Origin: Macquaria australasica
Taxonomy: Eukaryota; Chordata; Actinopteri; Centrarchiformes; Percichthyidae
DNA: 64,000 nt
Reading direction: 5' to 3'
NCBI GenBank assembly: GCA_005408345.1
Contig: SEMN01000146.1
Span: 1,026,919-1,090,918 of the forward strand
Part shown: piece after piece, positions 24,188 to 39,100 of the stretch
How the letters are laid out: every line of letters starts with the position of its first letter
Position numbering within the stretch: the stretch's first letter is position 1
Position numbers and translations under genes: made by a program
Notes under the pieces: model-generated
Told to the model about the DNA's origin: nothing
The model's database searches: none
Seen by the model: the letters and a program-made list of their open reading frames with translations, nothing else

Positions 24188-27100
24188 AGCCACACACAAT
24201 TTTTCATTCTCAGTGGAAAAAATAAGAAATGTTATTAAAAACGTTTTCACGAGGTGACCTGCTCCGATTACAGGCAAAAAATGTTGGGGCGCACAACGAG
24301 GAACTAAATAAATGTTAACAAATAAATTGATAAAACAGGCAGAAGCGCCACATTTTCAGTAAATAATTTTCACTTAAAACTTAATGTCATAGACACACAC
24401 TCATACCTCTCCAAAACTATGCGTAATATTACTTTCATTAATACATTGGGATTTAACTGACCTTGAGTGCTTTTCTGACACCGGTGAGCTGTTCTGACAG
24501 ATTCACAGTTTATACAGCGACATCATGAATAGCAGCAAATCTCCAAACCCCATATTTTATTACTTTGTTTCCAGATTTAAGGACTGTTTAAAAACTTCAT
24601 CTGTTGGATAAATAAGGACACATAAATCTGGTTTTTCAAATATGGAGAAGAGGAGCAGAATCGTGGAGTCAGAATGTATTACTGCGCCACACAATTACAA
24701 CCGGCACCAGTAACAGTTGTCAGCAGCTGCTGACCCCCTGAGACCCCCCGTGCTTGACCATTAGCTTGTTAGTCTTAGTAGCTAGCAGAGTGATATCATG
24801 GGGCTGAAGTCTGTTTGGTCTTTGGTCTTTTCATGGGATTTGTTGACAAAAAGAAAAATATTAAATATCACCAGTCTTATCCTTTAAAGATTTTTTGCAA
24901 GGAAATATAATTTTTATTTGTAATAATATCTCTTCCCATATATGTTCTACAGTCTTACTGTCCTGATAATTTAGGGAATGCCACTGTATCTGTTTTTTAT
25001 TACCTTTCCTTTTTTTTTTTCCTAGAGATCAAATATTCATGGGTTTTCAACGGACAGCGGAGCTTCCTGCAGCAGGATGCCCGTCGTTTTATCTCTCAAA
25101 GGACGGGCAACTTGTACATAGCCAAAGTTGAAGCCTCAGATGCTGGGAACTACACGTGTGCAGTGAAAAACATGATGACCAATGCCACTGTGTTCAGCTC
25201 TCCAACCCCTGTGGTGGTGCGGAGGGACGGTAAGCATCCTCAGTCCTCCTCTGCTGCCTCCTGGTTATCTTGCGCACTGAACTGACACTGAGGGAGGGTG
25301 AGCCTAGGAGATAAATCGCTTGTCTTGAGCGTGACACTGTTTTTGCTTTTGCTTACGAGCAAAGATTTTGCACCATCCCAAAGCCTCTCAACTATACAGG
25401 GTTATGTATGCGAGAAACCCTCTCTGTCTGCATGAAGGCACATATTTACATAACCAGAAATGTCGTCCGTGCTGACAAAAATGCACGCAGGCACACACAC
25501 AGCAAGGGGCTTGCCACAGATACTAAACCCCATCAGGACCATTTATATGTACCACTTCAGATTTGAGCTGAGGCAGATATGTAATCCAAACTCATCCATC
25601 CGCTAAGCCAAACGCTGTTGTATACGGTGTCAACATGTGCGCTCGCTCTCTGCCAGTGTCATCAGCGCCACGGTTCTTACATCCAATATGAATTACAGCA
25701 AACTGCATGTCCATGTTTTGTGTTTTGACTGTTGTGATTTGCTTTTATCCTTCATGCAGTGGTGATGGGTGAATACGAGCCAAAGATTGAAGTTCAGTTT
25801 CCTGACACCCTTCACGTCTCTAAAGGATCATCAGTGAAGCTGGAATGCTTCGCCTTAGGAAAGTAAGTGTCAGAAACATAAGCACAGGGCAGCTCTCCTC
25901 CTCACATTGCATTGTCAGATTTGTGAAATGGCCAAACATCCTGTATTACAACAAAACAGACGGACAAACATGGCAGCAGTCCTTCTGGTCAGTGTGAGCA
26001 GGAGCGTGTGGCCAGCTTGACCTTTTGTGTGTGACCTCTGCAGCCCTGTGCCTTCCATCTCATGGACACGAGCTGATGGAAATCCACTCCCTGGCAAGAT
26101 TAAAATCAACCACTCCAGTGGGGTTCTGGAAATTCCATATTTTCGCCCAGAGGATGCCGGTGTGTACGAGTGTGTAGCCGAAAACAGCAGAGGGCGAAAT
26201 GTTGCCAGAGGGCAACTTATATTCCACAGTAAGAACCGTGTTTACTTTTGCTTCCTGTTTCATGTAGATGACTGCGAATCTTTTTCTCCTTAATCAGTAC
26301 TATTTAATATCCAGCACTTTACTATATAATTATTTCCTATTTGCATTTTTTGGAAAATGACCTAAAGTGCTTTATTATTTGTTCTATTTAAAGTAATTGA
26401 CTTATTGTCTGAGTATGAAATAGCCTTATAATAGCAGGATATTCTGGACTTAATTTGTGCTCATTATCTGTGCTTTTTTGTGATCATGATGTTAAAGATC
26501 TCTCACGACATACTGAATATTCCTTTCAACCAGTGGCTTGAAGTAGAAAATGAGATAACTCATATGTCAGGATAAATCTACCACCTCCATAGAATCAAAA
26601 GGAAGCGGCTGTCAAACTGCAAGCTTTGAAATGAGTCATTTGTATGTCGTGGGAAAGCACCGTCTACATCAGTGAATCTTCTATAGGCAGAGAGATGTGT
26701 GAGAGTCTCCACTGTTCCTGTCTGCTGTACGTGTTGATAAGGAACTGGAAAAGATGGATTTCAGTCTGTAGAACTTGTATACCTGCTGTTTTGATTCTAG
26801 GGCATCTATTTTTACGTCAGTAGTGCTAACCATTAAGGCGAGACAAGTTTATTTGTGTAGCACATTTCATACACAAATGCAATTCAAGGTGTTTTACATA
26901 ATGCATTCAAAATACGGCATAAAAAAAACACAAATTCAAAAGATAGAAACCCTTTTAAAAGAAATTTTAAAAAATATAAAAACTGAAAAATAAATTAAAG
27001 TGCAAGGTGGAAAATAATTACGACTGATGGTTCAGTCAAAGGCAGTGGAGAACACGAAAGAACTGTTCTAGAAGAAAAAGAAGACGATTTGAAGGTAGTC

Positions 27101-30100
27101 AAAGTTGGGCCAAGTGCTATATTTTTTGGAAGTTTGTTCCAGTGCTGTGGTGCAAAGTAACTAAATGCTGTTTGTCCATGTTTAATTTGGACTAGATAAG
27201 TAAAAGACAGTCAGAGATGTATTTTATGTCCTCAACAATTGAGAGATTTATAGACAAGCAACAGTGATTCAAATTCTATTTTATGACACACTGGAAACCA
27301 GTACAGACACCTGAGAATTGACGTAATGTGTGCGTGATGTGGTCAGCAGCAGCTTTCTGAATGAGCTGAAGATGCCTGAGAATTCTTTTTATTGGGAGAC
27401 CTGAAAAAGACCATTACAATAGTCTAACCTGCTGGAGATAAAAACTTAAAACTAAAAACAAGTCCTGCATGGACACGAATCCTCCAATTGTTATTATTAG
27501 TATGCAGACTATTGATTTGATGTGGCTATCAAGTCCATGATTACACCAAGATTGATTTTTTGTTTATGTGTTTGGATCCCCATTAGCTGTTACCAGAGCA
27601 ACAGCTACTCTTCCTGGGTTCCATAGAAAATAATTAGTACAACAATTTCATGTGATTATGTTAATCAAAAGTAATAGTAAGTAATATTACATACATACAT
27701 ACATTACATACATGTGCATATATATATATACGGTACAGTACTAGTATGTAATATAATCAACAGTACTGCAGCATACAAACTGCAAACAAATGTCCATTAC
27801 TACCCTGTCTACAAATACAATTTAGAACAATACACTTCCCCACTATATTATTAACTATAAAGCCCTGTATCAATGTCTCTATGATAGCAGATATCTCTCT
27901 TCCCATTTTAGATATAATTTTTTCTATATGACTAGATCAAGACATTTTCTCATCAACAGAAATAATACCCAAGGTTCAGGTTCAGGTTTTGGTTTTCAAA
28001 GACAAGAAGTTGAGAGGAGCAAACAGCCTTTTTTCTTTTGTGCCAAAGACAGGTATTTCAGTTTTGTCTGTGTTTAACTGAAGGAACTTCAGGCACATCC
28101 AATCACTGCATGGTTAATTTGGGTGTCATCTGCAGAATGGGGTGATTTTATTGTTTTATATAATTTGGCCCAATACAAGCATGTACAAAATGAATATGGA
28201 AATGTTGCAGCCTTGCTAACGCTTATTCCAGCTTGACTGAAAACTATGCCAATAGATAATGTACTTGTAGAAACTTGACTTTGAGGTAGTTGGGTTATTT
28301 TAAGAGCCTCTGCATTGGCACACCAGTTAAAGCATGAAGACCAGAGATTAGAGCCGTTCAACAGTTTATTGTCCTTACAAAGGATTTCAGCTTAAGTAAG
28401 TTGACTGACATAGATGATTTAATGACTAAAAGGCAAATGAAAACAATAATCAGTAAACAAAGATACTCTAATAAATCTTAATCAAATCAAAGCACTCATT
28501 CACCATTGAAAGAAACAGCAATAACTATAACATATATAACTTTTATTTTCAGTAGATTATTATGTCAGCATATAGGGATTTTAGACAGATCGTGTTGAAC
28601 AGTGCTTTTTGCTGTCAGAGCATCGACATTCCGAATTGAAACGTTAAAAAAGCACAGTGTCTCCAAGAAACATGTCCTGTGCCGTGACAGGCGTGTGGCC
28701 AGCAGAGCAGCCCTCTTCCCCACAGTGCTTCAGCGCCAGGCAGTTGCAAACTGACGCAGTGAGGAGTCAGAAATGATTTAAAATGTCACACTGTTTATAA
28801 CATAGCCAAAGAAGAGCTGCCTTTTACTAAATTTAAGTCCCAGATCATCCTTATGAAAAAGACGTCTGTTCAAATCATGGATTCGACATAGCCTCATTCA
28901 TGATTGATGGAGATACAGACATTTCCACAAAGGAGTGTTGCGCAAAGGGAGACATATTCACTGGCCACATGGAAGTGGAGCAAGCCAATGCACAAAGTTA
29001 ATGTACAACAGTGTTATACATAGTAACCCCAATAACTCTAGTTTAAGCAGAAATAAGGCATGCAACAAATATAGTTATTATTCAGATATGAATAATATAT
29101 GATTCAATAAGCATATATCTATAGGGCCCTAACTATTATTAAATGAATGGCACCAGTGCCACCAATGTAAAATGTTAGTCTGGAGCCCTACTTTATAAGT
29201 CCAGCCTGTTGCCATGTGCGCCCCAGGTGCCCCACTTGACTGCACTTTAGTTTGTACTTTTTGCTACAAAAACAGCCACACCAGCCTATAAGGGCAGTTT
29301 AGTTGTCATCTGAAGTACTCTCTGTTTGTCACCAGTAAAGTGCACTTACTCCTTAGTCTATGCATTAAAGGTCAGATCATGCAAAGAGCAGAAAGAGTTA
29401 CTTGTGGTTGATTGTGCATTGAGGTTTTGCATGGGAAATTCAGCATTTCTGAAGGGTAATGAACTGAAGTAAATAACTGTTGTATTGAAGTCATGGTGGG
29501 AAAGAGAAACTTGAAGAAGCAGACAAAAAGTGAGCACACCACAAAAACATCTAGAAAGCTTTTTCATTAATTTCATTGAATGAATGAATCAATTAAAAAT
29601 TTAAAATAAAAAATAAAAATAGATTAATAAAAGCTACATAGTTAAAATAGATTCTAGGGCTGTAATAAAAAAATGAACAACGACTAAGTGAACAATATTT
29701 TAACTATAGTTTAGAACACCAAAGAAGGAGGGAAAATTATTTATTGTTTTGTAAACGAACTTGACGATCAGTGAACTGACATTGCAGTTTGATTTTGGCT
29801 ACATTTACCTCAGTGTTGTAGTGAGACATCAGTATCAACATCCTCTCCACCCTCTTGTCTTCTGCCTTACTCTTGTCTCTCTCTCAGCCTCTTCACCTCG
29901 GGTTGCAAGTCTTGTCAAACTGTATTTTCTATGAGTTATATTTTATTTTGTCTTTTGGTTTATTGACCCCTGTTGCTTTAATAATGCAAGGAGGCAGATC
30001 AGACTACATTTTAATGTAATGAGTAATAGAAATGTTTTCTCCAATGGTGTTTCAACTGAAGCCAAATTAATAGAATAAATGGAGTTTTGGAATCAATTGA

Positions 30101-33100
30101 GAATTTTCATTTTTAATTTCTGCTCTGAACTTAGTGATCTCCAATCCATGAACTGCACCTACTGCACAATGCGCCTGCAGGTCACTCCCAGGCACTGACT
30201 GCGTAATGAGCTGCTGCCTTAGTAAACCAGGAGCTAATTACAATCAAATTGCGAGCGCAAATTGAAAGTAGTGCAAGTTTGGCACGGCCTTTCATGTATG
30301 TAAATCTGACCCGAAGACTGCAAAACCTCTCCAGCATTCAAAATGAGACAGAAATTTACTTCCCATTAAGAGAAAACACCCACGTCCCAAATTGCAAAAA
30401 AGCTGCTCTACACTCTACATGCAGCCTTTTGGGGAAACAACTGATAAAATTGACCTGTTATAGCAATACATTTTTTAGCTCCACAATGCATTTTATCACA
30501 AAAAGTGGTATATTAAACTCATCTGTTCTTACTCATTACGAGGCAATCAGATAATGGTAAGACTAAATATATCTGCAACAAAATGTTGACATTTCTGTCA
30601 ATAAATATTCATATTCACTGCTATTTGTCACAGATGTTGAACATCTGCACTGGGTCCAGACACTGAAAGATGCTCATATGGCCATTGATGCTAATCTGCA
30701 GTGGGAATGTAAAGCTGTCGGGAAGCCTAGGCCTACATACAAATGGTTGAAGAACGGTCAGCCGCTGACAGCAGAGGTAAGACACCACAAGTAACACTGA
30801 GATTTCATATATATTAATAAATGTTACTCAGGCTTAGTTAATGCTGAACTGAAAACCTATAAGGGCAAGGATAATTCAAAAGCTTGCATTCATCTCACAA
30901 AAAATGTAAATAAATCAGTGAAAGATGTTATTAAACATTAATCAGCTGGCCTGATTTGCAGGGGAGGACCCATGTGGAAGCTGGAAGGCTGACCATATCC
31001 AGGATTAGTCTGTTGGACTCTGGGATGTATCAGTGTGTAGCAGAGAATGAACATGGAGCTGTCTATGCCAGCGCTGAGCTCAAGGTTATAGGTAAGCAGC
31101 TTGTTTGCCCTGTCACATTTACAATGAATTGAATTGAAATGAAAGCAGAGATATACTCTATGTACATTGTGCTGTCAGTGGAATGAAGGTGCTTCCTTTT
31201 GACTCCCTGAGCCATTGCTTCGCTCTTTCATTTCCACAATTCTTTCATACAATAGCCAGTCTAGTGGTGGAATATAATTTCCATAATTGCTGGTGATGTA
31301 CTTGACATTTTGCTGATGCACAGCTGTTGCCCCTCCACAAAGCGAGACAAATAGCCTTAACACGGGTCCGTTCCTCAGCTTCCCCACCTGACTTCACCCG
31401 TCGGCCCGTGAAGAAGTCCACAGTAATCCAGAGGGGGGGTGAGGTGGTCTTAGAATGTCGCCCCCACGCTTCCCCCAGGGCCACAATCTCCTGGTGGAGA
31501 GGGGGCGAACTCCTGAAGGACAGCAAGAGGTAGGTTATTGTATGCACCGCTGCTCATGCTACTCATGGCATCTGTTAAAGGATTTTCTCATGTGGTCATT
31601 TTCATTTCTAGGACTCATTGTTATTTATACCTCTGCCTCTGCTCAACGGGACTTTGGAAGTCAGTGTTGTATAACACAGCATTGTTTGGTCAAATAAAGT
31701 GGTTTTTTTTTTATAGATAGACACCTTATTCTTAAGGTAATAAAAATGATGTTGGTTTTCTGTTGACATATAGTTTTGTCTGATGCCTTTTAACTGGATG
31801 TAAAGAATGACGCCACGACCCCCACTCTATCATTTCTTTAAGGCAGAAAATGAAGAGTATGATTTAGCTGTTTGAAACTTCAAAGCATCCAGTGTCCCAA
31901 AGTTTCACAGCTCTTCAAGGCAGCCAATGTGCTGGATGTAGAACAAAGATCCTGTAGGGATGCTCTCTGTGTGAAAACCACAGAGAAAAACAATCTCACT
32001 ACATCCTTCAGTGAAACTCCACACCATGTCATGATTTAAGATCTGAGGCAACACCTACGAGCTAGAAGAAAACGTTTGTTGTTGCACTCCACCTTCACAG
32101 AGACTAATACACACAGTAAGAACCAACAGAGTTCAAGCCCAGTATCCAGTATGAGAGCTGCTTTCATTAAATGTTTCGGCAAAAGAGTAGAAGAGATAAA
32201 TGTTCATGTAGGTTCAGAAAAACAGGGGCTGGGCTGGGTAACTTCTAGAAAGGTCCAAAAATAAAGAGACTCAAACAGTTTGCAGAAAACTTCACACTTT
32301 AGCAGTTGTCAACAATCAGTGAAAATCACTTTCTAGTATGAAACCACTTGCAGCACTGTGGGACTGAATCTAACCCTCTTAGAGGTGCTCCAAACTGAAA
32401 CTCTACAGGTCCCACTGTTAACATCATTATTTTAGCCTAATGACATAATATTGGAGCATTTAGGTAATTTCTTAAGGCAAGGAAGGACAGTATCCTGGTG
32501 TTTCCCCCGTAAGCCATTGTTCAGCAGGACCACACATCATCAGACACGCAACTGAAAGCATGTCTTTTGTGTAAAACACCATCAGAAGCCTTGTCAGTCT
32601 AAGCCGTATAATTAACTTAATAGCATCAATTTTCTTTGAGAGCCTTGCTTCCTTGTTCTGTTCAGGCAGCAACTTTAGTGACTTATAACAACTTCCCATA
32701 GAGGAGACTGAAATAAAGAGGGCAAAAGGAACCATGTAGTCTGATTTCAGTTTGTCTGTCTTGTCTGAAACCTGTAGTTTTTGACCAGGTAGCTGTTTCA
32801 AAATGGGTAATTTAATATTGAAGTCATTTTCTTTTCTCCAATTCTAATGCTGTCCCTACACTAGAGGATAATTGGGCAGATTCTGGGTCCGATTGGCACG
32901 TACCGACATTTGCAGGGGTGTTCCCGATTCGAGGCTAGTCTGAACAGATTATCTGCCCAAATGATCCTGTAGTGTGATGGGTTTACAGACATAATAATGT
33001 TACCGACTGGATCAGAGTCTCCCTGATTTTGAATCCTAAATATCAAAAATGTTTGATATTTACAACTTGAAATCGTGTAGTGTGAAAGGAACAATTGGTA

Positions 33101-36100
33101 GCTCACAGCAGAACCAATGACATTGTGTGAAATGTGCACGTGCTAAGTCATCAGCCTTAATTCTCAGGGCGGTTGCTTCACAGCAGAGGTTTTCTTACAG
33201 CCTCTTTATTCGAAGAGAAGTTGTTCACTTTTATTAAAGGTGTGTAACAAACAACAATAAAACCATAGCTGTTAAAAAAGGTTTACATTTAGGTGCACAA
33301 TTGAGATTTTCTCTTATAACATTAAAATTAAAAAGATACTGTTTGAAAATTTGAACAAGTATGTAAGCCAAACAGGGTTATGCTTATATTTTTCCTCATC
33401 ATAGGATTAGGGTTAGGGTTAGCTGCCGCAGCTTTAGCCTCAGTCTTTTAGCCCGATATCATGTAAGTAGCCATGTGCATATTTAAGACCCTTTTAGAGG
33501 GTACTCGTTTTAAAATGAGTAAGCTGGAAACATTACAAGTCAGCCAGAGAGGATGTTTTCAACCAACTTATCTCTGTCTCTGCCTCTTTCTGACATTAGT
33601 TTAAAAAATTACAAAGAATTCAAATGGTAAATCTGTCACTGTTATCAATGTAAACTGCATGTGCCGTAAGTGAACAGAAAGCTTGACAGGCGGTGGGTCT
33701 GAGTAAATGGTCAGTTCCCCTTTATTGTGGCTGTGACTGCTAACTTCACTGATGCAGACAGTGTTGCTAGCCATGTCTTTTCTCCTGTGAAATGCTTAAC
33801 TGGTGGGGTGTAATACACCTCATGCCATCCCCCAAAGACCCCACCTCCCCAGTGCATCTCACTGGCTTCCCACCTGCAAACATTTCCAATTGTGTTTGTT
33901 GGAACATATGATCAGTGGTAGTGGGCACATATTTCTTTTAATCACAATCCCAAATTGCAGTATTACCAAAGTAATTTTCATTAACCAGTTAATACATATT
34001 TCTTTACCATTGAGAATTTTGCAAATGTTCAAATAGCTGCTGTATTGAATATTTTCATTTTAAAAGGTAATATTAACATCTGTATGTTACTTTACCCTGT
34101 ACTGTCCCCACATTCGATACACTGATTTCAAACTAAAACTGTCCAAAGTCCAAAACTTCCTACATTATAGCTGCTCTGATTAAAAAATAATAATTTCCTT
34201 GAGCCATCATGTGCATCATGTGACACTGGATTACTTTTCTCTGTAGAATGGCCACTTCATCCACCAACCATAGTCTTCTTCTTTGACCTCTCTGCCCATA
34301 AACCTAAAAGTACATTCTCATAAAACTTCAAAAATTCTAAAAAAAACTTTTTGTTCTCAGTTCCTGCAAAGTTTATACAATGTACATCCAATTGCAACAA
34401 TATTTTGCTCAACACAGAGACCTAATGGTACCAGTCTTTTGGCAATCAAACTCCAGACATGATTTATCACAAAATTGAGTTGAATGTTTCTGAAATATGT
34501 TTGGAAATGGAAAAATCCTTGCCTGTACAGCTGTATCCAGGGTACAGGTTATTTCACAGAATTTCTAACTTTAATGCAAATGTTTTTGATGAATGTACAA
34601 TAATAATCTTTTTGGTTAATACAATTCATGCTTATTCATTGCTGCTAAGACATGAGTGAATGATCAGAAACATGTACTAATTAAATAATTACTTAAAAAA
34701 ATAATAATTTGTGACTTTATATTGGTTCAATTGGATAATAAAAAGGAATTTTGCTCAGCCCCTCGACTAAAAATGCCCCTGAATTTTGTAAGAGGTGCCC
34801 ATTCTCTTTGGAAAAGCACTGCCTGTCGTCTGAAATAAGACATTTAATTGAAAATCAGTTGCTGGATAGATCAAACACAACAAAAACATCAGACAGGGGA
34901 AATGTACATTTTTCATGTACAGTGGTTTGACTATCAAATGTCCTATTGAGTTTGCTATCAAGGAGCAAACTGTAGATGCTAAATAGATTGCAGAAAAGAG
35001 AGAAAAAGTCATGACAATCTGACCAGAGTGCTGTTTAATGTACTTATTTAACACTGTGGCATATGCTGACTAATTTTGTAGTCTTCATTTGCATGCTGGT
35101 TATGTGTCAGATGAAGTGTAAAGTGTATATCTGCTCTCTTGCTGTTCTTTCCTTTCTCATTTCCTTTTGGGCTCTGGCTCAGATCAATATATACAGAAAA
35201 TTTTCCATAGCCTTTCCATAACTCACTGGACCTGTCTCAACATGTGACCAGTGGGATTGATTAGTTATCATGTTTTCCATGGGTTGGTCATCAGGAAAGC
35301 GACAAAAAATGACCCAGGCATTACCCAGGAAGCGCATTTGGAAAAGAATAGAAATTCAAAGCATGGAATGGAGTTTGTCTACAAAGCAGATAGTTCTTTA
35401 CGTTTCTATTTGTTTTGCAGCTCATTGCCCCTCAGGTCATTTTCTCAGTGCGCCTCCATCACTCAGCGTTTGATAATTTTGTCAATAAATCAGCGCAAAG
35501 CACCCTGTGTCAGACATGCTCTCTGGGTCTTAACTTGGCCCGAGTGAATACATATTTATTCTTGGGAGCCAATGTGAAATTGTTTGAGTTTTGAGTTGGC
35601 TGCTCACAACATTTCTGTTTGATTTACTGAATCCAAAGGTCACAACAGGAGAGCATTATCAGCCTCATTTATGCATATGTTTACATGCCTTCCAACTTGT
35701 ATGTGTAGGTGCCAAGGTGCCAAAATAACTGTTCCAGGCTAGAATGTGAAAATTTCCACTGAGGATGTGGGGGACATGTCCTGCTCACTTTTTAAAATCC
35801 TGTTTTCGTCCCCTCACTTTCATTGTTTCTGGATGATTTTCTTACTAAGGTCTTTCTGAACAGCGTCTTAATGTCCTGCTACCATAGTCCAAATGAGAGA
35901 AGATCTGAGTTGATAAAAATATTGATACACTCATCTCAGATGCCTTCAATTATTACCATGCTCTCAAAGTTTAATGAACAGCAACGAGTGGTGCTGCAAG
36001 CATTTTATGGACTTTTTTGTCCTCGGTTTCTCCTCTGAGGCTACATAGGTTCACCTTGGTGAAGGTTGTTGATGCTGTATACAGCCTGAAAGGAATACCT

Positions 36101-39100
36101 GAAAATGTTTTTTTTAAATATATATTTTTATTTATAATGAATATGTCCTTTTAAAAATGGTAGAAATGAACATCAGTCCACAAAACAGTAAAGGACATTG
36201 CTCTTTGTACCAGAAAGTATAAGACACAAAAAAATATATGAATATTGTACACGTTTTTTTTAAATATAAATAAAGAGGGGTTAGTGCAATACTGTATACG
36301 TGTTTTTGTCTTCTGAAACCAAACCTTCAACCCTTGATTATAAAAATAATATTTTCATAATTTTTGAAAATATTGTATAATTCTACTGGATAAATCAACA
36401 AAGGGAAATGTAGTTCATAAAAATTAGTCACCAGCTGTTACACCCACACAACATTGGGGTCAATATTCCTGTGTTTGATTGTTTCTTTAAAGCGCTCTCA
36501 TCAGACTTCCACATTGTTTCTCACATGAGACCAGACTGCCATTTTTTCAAGTGAGATGCTTCTGTGTGCCTGTCTCCATGTTATTACTTTTCAGAAATGG
36601 CTTATAGCATGTTGATACTATCTCCATGTGCTGTAGAGTGATAAGGCTGCAGGTAAAGATCCCATTCAAATTGCCTTTCTCCAGTGCTGCTCCCCTCTTC
36701 CTGTGGCCGTCCTACGGCCCTGGTGGCCTGTTGTGTATCCAATTAATATGTGCATTTAAGATACTGTGCTGTCAATACTATGCTGACCCTACAGCAAATC
36801 TGTTCTGCTTCAGCTAAGATAATTGTTATCTTCTGAGGCGTGTAAATAGAGTTTTGAAATAGATTCTGAAGCCTTCATTCAAAATGAAATAAATGGGAAA
36901 ACATTTGATTCTTATCATCACTTTTCGTTCAAGTGACAACAAAATAATTTAGAACCAAATGAGAGATGTGAACCCATGATGGGCTGTTTCAGTTTTGTCC
37001 CTCTCCTCAGACAGACTATCATGGAGGATGGGACTCTACGTATCACCAACATCTCCAAATCTGATGGAGGCAAGTACACATGTGTGGCCAGAAACCATTT
37101 TGGAACATCCAGCAGCACGGGAACGCTGGTGGTGAAAGGTATTTCTTTCTTTTCCACAGGTTTTCACTACTGTACCTTTTAAGCCAACGGTTTAAACTTT
37201 TGTTAAGAGAGAAAAATACTAGCTCAAGCATGAAATTGATAATGAAATATATAGCCGTTTTATGTTCCCGCCTGTTTGACAGACGTATAAGTCATCCATG
37301 GTTTTGTCAGCTGTGAGTTATTGTTCATGTAGCGGAGTGGGACAAACCACCACCGTCTATTGCTGTAAGGAATATTTTGTCACCAACGTTTAATTTAAAA
37401 AGAGCTGCTATAGCATTTTCAGATTTGGGTTTTTAAATAATGATGATTATAGAGAGAGACTTATTTTTTTTCTTTCTAGTTGACATTGTGATTGCAGTGT
37501 GTTTAATTATTCATTACTGAGTTATGGGAGGCATTCGCTTCCTAAGTGAAGTTATTTAAGGTCACTTAATTACACTGATAGAGCAGACTCTGTCTCACTA
37601 TTCTGGGCAAATTAAGCTTTATTACCTTCTTCATTTGGCTGGATTTTATAGAGATACAGTGGTACATATAGTAACAAATTATTCTAATTTTTTCCTCTCG
37701 TAATGCTGTAGAGCCTACCAAGATTACAGTTCCACCCTTGAGTTTGGATGCCACCGTGGGACAGAGCCTTGTGTTGCCATGCGAGGTGTCCAGTGATTCT
37801 TCCCTGAGTCCCATCTTCAAGTGGTTTTTCAATGGAAAAGCCATTGATTTCAATAGGCAGGAGCACTTTGAGATGATTGGAGGGGTATGTATAATGTGGG
37901 TGAACACTTGGTGATTTCAGTGCCAAGGATTTGACCTACATAACGTTTTCAAAGCTTGAGTTGATATTGATCAACTCTAGCTGTGCTTTTCTGCCAGTTT
38001 AGGTCTATGAAAGTCTATGATATTCATATAAAAATCTTTCTCAACCATCTAATTCTTCATCAAAACCTGGATTCAAAATATATGTATTTAATGGTAACAG
38101 ACATTGTAATACCAGGAGTCCAACTGCAGCTTTTCAATTATAGTGAAATTTTAGGAAACATTACTTACAGCACGATATAAACTTTGTCTTCCCTCCTTTC
38201 CTTATTCCTTAAAGACGCTTATTTGCTCTCTTGCTGAGAGATTGATAGGAAGATTAATACCACTCTCATGTCTGTGTATTGAGCATGGAACTGAGGCCAG
38301 GAGGCAATTAGTCTAGCTAAGCGTGAAGACTGAAAGCAGGGGGAAACTGCTAACCTGGCTTTCTCCAAAGTTCAAAACTATGTCTACCATCGCCTCTAAA
38401 GCTCACCAATTAACCTGTTATATCCCTTTTTATTTGATCAGCACCAAAAGTAATGTAAAGATGACAATTTGTGGTTTTAGGGGGTTTTAGGGGGCATCAA
38501 AATACCCCTACTCATTGTTTTCTATGCACATAGAAGGCCCCCATAGCCCACATAGTTGTGGCATCTTGATACACGTCATTGCGAGTTTACCCACAGAAGT
38601 GCGTCAGGATACACTGGAAAATCACTGCACTTGTTGTTTGGTAAGAAATATTTATAGCACGTAACGCCCCATAAATCCACAAATTGTTGTTTTTATGTAC
38701 AGATTAAACAAACAAGATACAGCATGTTAAAGGAATAGTTTGACATTTTGATAAATATTCTCATTTGCTTTCTGGTGGAGAGTTGAAAGATGAGAAGATT
38801 GATACCACTCTAATGTCTCTCCATTAAATATAAGGCTAAGCTAGCAGCCAGTTAGCTTTGTAGGGGTTGGCTCTGAGCACTTGCCTGGCAACCAGTGAAG
38901 ACTCCAGAAAGTTACTGCTCCCAGCCAAGAAATAGTCTGGCACATAACCCCTTGTAAAATTACACTTTAATACTTTGGTTTCTATATGGATTAAACGAAG
39001 GAGAAACAATGTGAGCTTTAGAGGTTGGATAGAGCCAGCCCAGCTGTTTTCTTCTTTCCAGTCTTTATGCTAAGCTAAGCTGCTGTTGGCTGAAGCTTTA

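Noticed and set aside
33407..33422. Telomere-like TTAGGG run as evidence of a chromosome fusion
   Set aside because: Fewer than three units; far too short, and could arise by chance.
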